Positions 5,574 to 8,012 of a DNA stretch of 8,012 nucleotides are shown piece by piece. Below the pieces are notes generated by a model, which worked only from the letters and a program-made list of their open reading frames with translations, made no database searches and was not told the DNA's origin. The stretch is from an uncultured Prevotellaceae bacterium. Its GTDB lineage: Bacteria; Bacteroidota; Bacteroidia; Bacteroidales; Bacteroidaceae. Made by a program: the position numbers and the translations under genes. Numbering within the stretch: the first letter of the stretch is position 1; each line of letters opens with the position of its first letter. The DNA lies in the NCBI GenBank assembly GCA_946624335.1, contig CAMOSA010000114.1, forward strand, positions 1-8,012, written 5' to 3'.

Positions 5574-6857
5574 TTAAAGGCCGAACGCCTCGCGTATGCG
5601 TTCCACATAGTCGAGCTTCTCCCATGTGAACAGCTCCACCTCGATGCTTACCGGTGCGCCGTAGTGGCTGTGGAAAGTCTTGGTGACGCGCTGCGGCTCA
5701 CGCCCCATGTGGCCGTAGGCCGCCGTCTCCTCATAGATGGGAGCCCTCAGCTTCAGACGGTCCTCGATGGCACGCGGACGCAGGTCAAAGAGCTGCTGGA
5801 TCCGGCGGGCTATCTCACCGTCACTCTCGCTGACATGACTCGTGCCGTAGGTCTGCACATAGATGCTCACGGGCTCAGCCACGCCGATGGCGTAGCTCAG
5901 CTGCACCAACATCTCGTCGGCCACGCCGGCAGCCACCATGTTCTTGGCGATATGACGTGCAGCGTAGGCTGCCGAACGGTCCACCTTGGACGGATCCTTG
6001 CCGGAGAAAGCCCCACCGCCGTGAGCACCCTTGCCACCGTAGGTATCCACGATGATCTTGCGACCCGTGAGACCCGTGTCGCCGTGCGGTCCGCCGATGA
6101 CGAACTTACCCGTCGGATTGACGTGATAGGTGATGTGGTCGTCGAAGAGGGCGCGCACCTCGGCACTCTGTATGCCCTCGATGACGCGTGGCATCAGGAT
6201 CTCGATGACGTCGCGGCGGATCTGGGTGAGCATCTCGCGGTCGGCGCGCTCCTGGTCGCCATCGCCGGGCAGGATGAACTCGTCGTGCTGCGTCGACACG
6301 ACGATGGTGTCCACGCGCTTCGGCTTGCCGTCGTCGCCGTACGCAATCGTCACCTGGCTCTTGGCGTCCGGACGCAGGTAGGTCATCTCCACACCTTCGC
6401 GACGGATGTCGGCCAGCACGCGCAGGATGCGGTGGCTCAGGTCCAGGGGCAACGGCATGAAGTTCTCCGTCTCGTTGGTGGCGTAGCCGAACATCATGCC
6501 CTGGTCGCCGGCGCCCTGGCTCATGGGATCTTCGCGCTCCACGCCGCGGTTGATGTCTGGGCTCTGCTCATGGATGGCAGAGAGCACGCCGCACGAGTTT
6601 GCCTCGAACATATATTCCCCTTTCGTGTAGCCGATGCGCCTTATGGTGCGGCGCGCTATCTCGGGCAGGTCGACGTAGGCTTTCGACTTGACCTCGCCGG
6701 CCAGCACCACCTGTCCTGTCGTGACGAGCGTCTCGCAGGCCACCTTCGACTGCGGGTCGAAAGCCAACAAATTGTCCAGCACAGCATCGCTGATCTGGTC
6801 GGCCACTTTGTCAGGGTGGCCCTCGCTTACGGATTCAGAAGTAAATAAGTAACCCAT
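5574..6857 (-). CDS. metK: S-adenosylmethionine synthase
   Basis: MetK makes S-adenosylmethionine from methionine and ATP, releasing phosphate and diphosphate. It acts in the cytoplasm as a tetramer. The 427 residues match the longer Bacteroidetes form (about 430, against about 384 in E. coli). Visible motifs are GHPDK at 13-17 (ATP and Mg binding), GAGDQGMMFGYAT at 115-127, 'HGDTGLTGRKIIVDTYGG' at 258-275 and the phosphate-loop signature 'GGGAFSGKDPSKVDRSAAY' at 280-298. The ATG at 6855-6857 gives 'MGYLFTSESVSEGHPDK', the normal start. It heads a seven-gene co-directional cluster. Its roughly 140-base leader contains a candidate SAM-II riboswitch, so excess SAM probably represses the gene. 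Confidence 0.98.
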   Translation of the reverse strand: MGYLFTSESVSEGHPDKVADQISDAVLDNLLAFDPQSKVACETLVTTGQVVLAGEVKSKAYVDLPEIARRTIRRIGYTKGEYMFEANSCGVLSAIHEQSPDINRGVEREDPMSQGAGDQGMMFGYATNETENFMPLPLDLSHRILRVLADIRREGVEMTYLRPDAKSQVTIAYGDDGKPKRVDTIVVSTQHDEFILPGDGDQERADREMLTQIRRDVIEILMPRVIEGIQSAEVRALFDDHITYHVNPTGKFVIGGPHGDTGLTGRKIIVDTYGGKGAHGGGAFSGKDPSKVDRSAAYAARHIAKNMVAAGVADEMLVQLSYAIGVAEPVSIYVQTYGTSHVSESDGEIARRIQQLFDLRPRAIEDRLKLRAPIYEETAAYGHMGREPQRVTKTFHSHYGAPVSIEVELFTWEKLDYVERIREAFGL

Positions 6858-6919
6858 TCTAAATGATTGTTTTGATGATAAGTAATTATAGAATGGACGT
6901 CATTGGGAGGTTCATGCAT

Positions 6920-6939
6920 CGACCTACATCAGAAGGTCG
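6920..6939 (-). other. Hairpin abutting the metK riboswitch
   Basis: CGACCT and AGGTCG form a perfect 6-bp stem with an eight-base loop in the metK leader. Its first two bases (6938-6939 side) are also the last bases of the riboswitch pseudoknot tail, so full pairing of both may be mutually exclusive. No T-run follows, so it is not an intrinsic terminator. Confidence 0.5.
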
Positions 6940-6990
6940 CTCTTTTAGCATTTTTTTACTGTGGTTGCAAGCAGCCCAAATCTATCCACA
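6938..6990 (-). promoter_or_regulatory. Candidate SAM-II (metA-type) riboswitch in the metK leader
   Basis: This 53-base minus-strand element would bind SAM in an H-type pseudoknot. P1 is TGTGG (6986-6990) with CCACA (6960-6964). The enclosed loop has the conserved TTT and ends in TTGCAA. Between them are seven bases, the same spacing as in the SAM-II metX sequence I recall. After P1 come the TAAA and GCTAAA boxes (GCTAAA at 6944-6949). The GC of GCTAAA can pair with the GC of TTGCAA, as in SAM-II P2a. The tail AGC (6939-6941) can pair with GCT of the loop, which would be a compensatory change relative to the CC/GG pairing of the known RNA. One deviation is two extra bases between P1 and the TTT. 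The position, just after a promoter and before metK, fits the ligand. Confidence 0.78.
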
Positions 6991-7002
6991 TGGTTTTGGC
7001 CG

Positions 7003-7010
7003 CAAAGGTA
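7003..7010 (-). promoter_or_regulatory. Promoter -7 box of metK
   Basis: TACCTTTG on the minus strand is a perfect TAnnTTTG. No TTTG-like -33 box lies 19-21 bases upstream (AGAG/GAGA there). The predicted start near 6996 is only a few bases before the riboswitch P1 stem, as a riboswitch leader requires. Confidence 0.65.
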
Positions 7011-7093
7011 CAAAAAAGTTGTGACACGCCTCTCTTTTTTATCGAAAAAATGTTTTCGGCATACCTTTTTTATCCAATTTGTATCATATACAT

Positions 7094-7180
7094 ACCGGAT
7101 CCCTCCGGTCAGAGGAGGCAAAAGCCCCAGCGTAGACTTTAAGGCTACATCCGCGTGACCTTATAGTCCACTTAAAAGTC
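7094..7180. other. Cluster of three hairpins, possible structured RNA
   Basis: Three inverted repeats follow each other. ACCGGA/TCCGGT has a four-base loop (7094-7109). GGC/GCC has an AAAA loop (7117-7126). GACTTTAAG pairs with CTTAAAAGTC across 27 bases (7135-7180) with one bulged base. No promoter, T-run or known RNA family is recognised, and the strand is not determined. Confidence 0.4.
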
Positions 7181-7227
7181 AGGCGTTATCCATCTCATAC
7201 GCCCTCTACTTTTTCGCCTCACCGCAC

Positions 7228-7365
7228 ACGTCCATACGCTCCCGCCCCAACGTCCATACGCTCACCCAGCCACACACACCTATGTGTATCAACCCACGCA
7301 CCTATGTTCGTCAGCCTACGAACCTATGTGCATCGGCCTACGAACCTATGTGTGTTTCCGCACCC
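7228..7365. repeat. Degenerate 22-base tandem array
   Basis: Two units starting ACGTCCATACGCTC (7228, 7250) are spaced exactly 22 bases apart. After six extra bases come four units starting ACCTATGT (7278, 7300, 7322, 7344), each exactly 22 bases. A degraded TCCTATGAGG follows at 7366. Units 2-3 of the second group share CCTACGA at their ends, while the middle of each unit varies. The period is not a multiple of three, so this is not a coding repeat. Confidence 0.75.
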
Positions 7366-7413
7366 TCCTATGAGGCCGCGTACTATTGCCGAAAAAAACA
7401 ATATTTTTTTTGC

Positions 7414-7432
7414 AAAAGTACCGCACATGTCA
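7414..7432. repeat. 19-base direct repeat, copy 1
   Basis: AAAAGTACCGCACATGTCA, preceded by an eight-T run, is identical to 7590-7608. The complement reads TACTTTTG just before it, which fits TAnnTTTG, but no -33 box is seen. Confidence 0.7.
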
Positions 7433-7440
7433 TAAGAAAG

Positions 7441-7492
7441 TGAAAAGTGAAAAGTGAAAGAGTGAAAAGTGAAAGAGTGAAAAGTGAAAGAG
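7441..7492. repeat. Perfect 15-base tandem repeat (three copies plus a part copy)
   Basis: TGAAAAGTGAAAGAG is repeated exactly at 7448-7462, 7463-7477 and 7478-7492, with the part copy TGAAAAG at 7441-7447. Perfect identity suggests recent slippage. Similar GTGAAAAG runs are common between genes in Prevotella-like genomes. Confidence 0.85.
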
Positions 7493-7507
7493 TGAACGCT
7501 CGGCTCA

Positions 7508-7550
7508 AAGAGACGCTTGACACCTCAAGAAGTGAACAATAAGAGTTACC
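7508..7550. repeat. Left arm of a 43-bp inverted repeat
   Basis: This arm is the reverse complement of 7959-8001 with one mismatch in 43 (C at 7537 against A expected). Each arm also contains the small palindrome CTTGACACCTCAAG. The arms enclose 408 bases. Confidence 0.9.
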
Positions 7551-7589
7551 GCTGCATGAGCCTCAGCGTTTTTTAATTTTTTTTGTTTT

Positions 7590-7608
7590 AAAAGTACCGC
7601 ACATGTCA
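7590..7608. repeat. 19-base direct repeat, copy 2
   Basis: Identical to 7414-7432 and again preceded by long T-runs (7567-7588). This copy is inside the inverted-repeat-bounded segment, while copy 1 is outside it. Confidence 0.7.
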
Positions 7609-7637
7609 CAGATGAGCGAAAAAAGGGCTTTTGCCAT

Positions 7638-7765
7638 GTGAAAAGGGTGGGCTGGCCGAAAGCCTCAAGGGGCGTGGGCAAAAGGCTCAAGGGTTTGGGC
7701 CGAAAGCCTTAAGGGTCGGAGGTAAAAGGGTAAAGGGTTTAAGGTGAAAGCCTTAAGGGTTTACG
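7638..7765. repeat. Degenerate 21-23-base tandem array with AAGCCTTAAGGG core
   Basis: A partial unit at 7638 is followed by units at 7655, 7678, 7699, 7722 and 7744. Each has the plan G-(C/T)-nGAAAGCC(T/C)(T/C)AAGGG plus a G/T-rich tail. The AAGCCTTAAGGG core is nearly palindromic. Unit lengths are 23, 21, 23, 22 and 22. It lies wholly inside the inverted-repeat-bounded segment. Confidence 0.7.
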
Positions 7766-7792
7766 CCCAACACGTCCATCTTATTATCGCAT

Positions 7793-7822
7793 GACCGCTC
7801 ACATCCCCGAATGTGAATGGTC
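7793..7822. other. Near-perfect 12-bp hairpin
   Basis: GACCGCTCACAT pairs with ATGTGAATGGTC around a six-base loop CCCCGA, with one mismatch and one G·T pair. No T-run is adjacent. It may be part of a structured RNA or of the element bounded by the inverted repeat. Confidence 0.5.
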
Positions 7823-7928
7823 GAAAGTGGCTTTGAGACGGTAAGGAAACGCAGAAGCTAAGGGACGCATTAGCACATAAGCTCGGTCACTCTCGCAGGT
7901 GGCAAAGAATCACCTTTTTCCTCGCTAT

Positions 7929-7962
7929 CCCCAAAAGGGGGGAGAGACCAGCAGCACTGGTA
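7929..7962. other. Two small hairpins beside the right inverted-repeat arm
   Basis: TCCCC-AAAA-GGGGGGA (7929-7942) and ACCAG-CAGCA-CTGGT (7948-7962) follow each other, and a T-rich stretch begins near 7968. This could be a weak plus-strand terminator, but the T-run is too far from the stem to be convincing. Confidence 0.35.
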
Positions 7963-8001
7963 ACTCTTATTTTTCACTTCTTGAGGTGTCAAGCGTCTCT
8001 T
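7959..8001. repeat. Right arm of the 43-bp inverted repeat
   Basis: This arm matches the complement of 7508-7550 in 42 of 43 bases. Eleven bases remain to the window edge and they do not continue the match. No direct duplication flanks the two outer ends. Confidence 0.9.
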
Positions 8002-8012
8002 CTTCAAGTTAC

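Larger units (their letters stand above)
7011..8012. other. About 1 kb gene-free, repeat-rich region
   Basis: No open frame here has recognisable protein features. The longest ones are about 60-80 codons, sit on repeats or poly-A/T runs and lack family motifs. The region holds the hairpin cluster, two 21-23-base tandem arrays, a 15-base tandem repeat, a 19-base direct repeat and a long inverted repeat described separately. Any gene to the right starts outside the window. Confidence 0.75.

Noticed and set aside
5561..5608. Upstream ATG for the LOG-family gene, overlapping metK
   Set aside because: The family starts at 'MQIAVYCASS', and the extra 16 residues are encoded by the metK 3' end in another frame.
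4796..5629. Plus-strand open frame of 277 codons opposite the LOG and DUF4271 genes
   Set aside because: It spans the antisense of two recognisable genes and their junction, with low-complexity composition and no motif.
5529..6848. Plus-strand open frame of 439 codons opposite metK
   Set aside because: It is exactly antisense to an unmistakable metK, has no family motif, and is explained by GC-rich third positions on the other strand.
6920..6939. Intrinsic terminator for the metK leader
   Set aside because: The 6-bp stem has no following T-run on the minus strand.
6982..7194. DnaA-box-like words (6982-6990, 7070-7078, 7186-7194) suggesting a replication origin
   Set aside because: They match TTATCCACA at 7-8 of 9 positions, the best one is part of the riboswitch P1 stem, and no dnaA or strand-skew evidence is available here.
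7228..7365. CRISPR array
   Set aside because: Units are only 22 bases with no constant repeat alternating with unique spacers of similar length, and no cas gene is nearby.
7505..7690. Minus-strand open frame of 61 codons at the left inverted-repeat arm
   Set aside because: Its C-terminal part is the repeat arm, it also crosses a poly-T tract, and no protein family is recognisable.

Overview
The window looks like a chromosomal segment of a Bacteroidales bacterium, most likely of the Prevotella group. Four observations support this. The gene neighbourhoods (tRNA-Glu/rpsT/gyrB, and DUF4271-hemD-rnpA-yidD-tatD) are ones I know from that order. Promoters follow the Bacteroidetes pattern TTTG-N19-21-TAnnTTTG. 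Start codons lack clear Shine-Dalgarno sequences. Intergenic DNA carries the purine-rich and 'TTTAAAG' simple repeats common in these genomes. Coding DNA is fairly GC-rich, which leaves long but meaningless open frames opposite real genes.

Left part (1-1224, minus strand): a near-consensus promoter drives tRNA-Glu(TTC) and then rpsT, and a strong intrinsic terminator follows. gyrB comes next with its own promoter and runs off the left edge. recO lies divergently on the plus strand (1313-2047), and its 3' end overlaps the convergent TatD-family gene.

Central part (1968-6857, minus strand): seven tightly spaced co-directional genes run metK, a LOG-family phosphoribohydrolase, a DUF4271 membrane protein, hemD, rnpA, yidD and a TatD-family hydrolase. 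Gaps range from a 4-base overlap to 64 bases, so one long transcript is plausible. The metK leader contains a strong candidate SAM-II (metA-type) riboswitch that begins only a few bases after a TACCTTTG promoter element. S-adenosylmethionine would then feed back on its own synthase, and possibly on RNase P protein and the membrane-insertion factor YidD further down.

Right part (about 7011-8012): roughly 1 kb without a credible gene but full of structure. It holds a hairpin cluster (7094-7180), a degenerate 22-base tandem array (7228-7365), a perfect 15-base tandem repeat (7441-7492), a 19-base direct repeat beside T-runs, and a 43-bp inverted repeat with one mismatch (7508-7550 and 7959-8001). 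The inverted repeat encloses a second 21-23-base array and several hairpins. It may be a small non-autonomous mobile element or a set of structured RNAs. This is the least explained part of the window.
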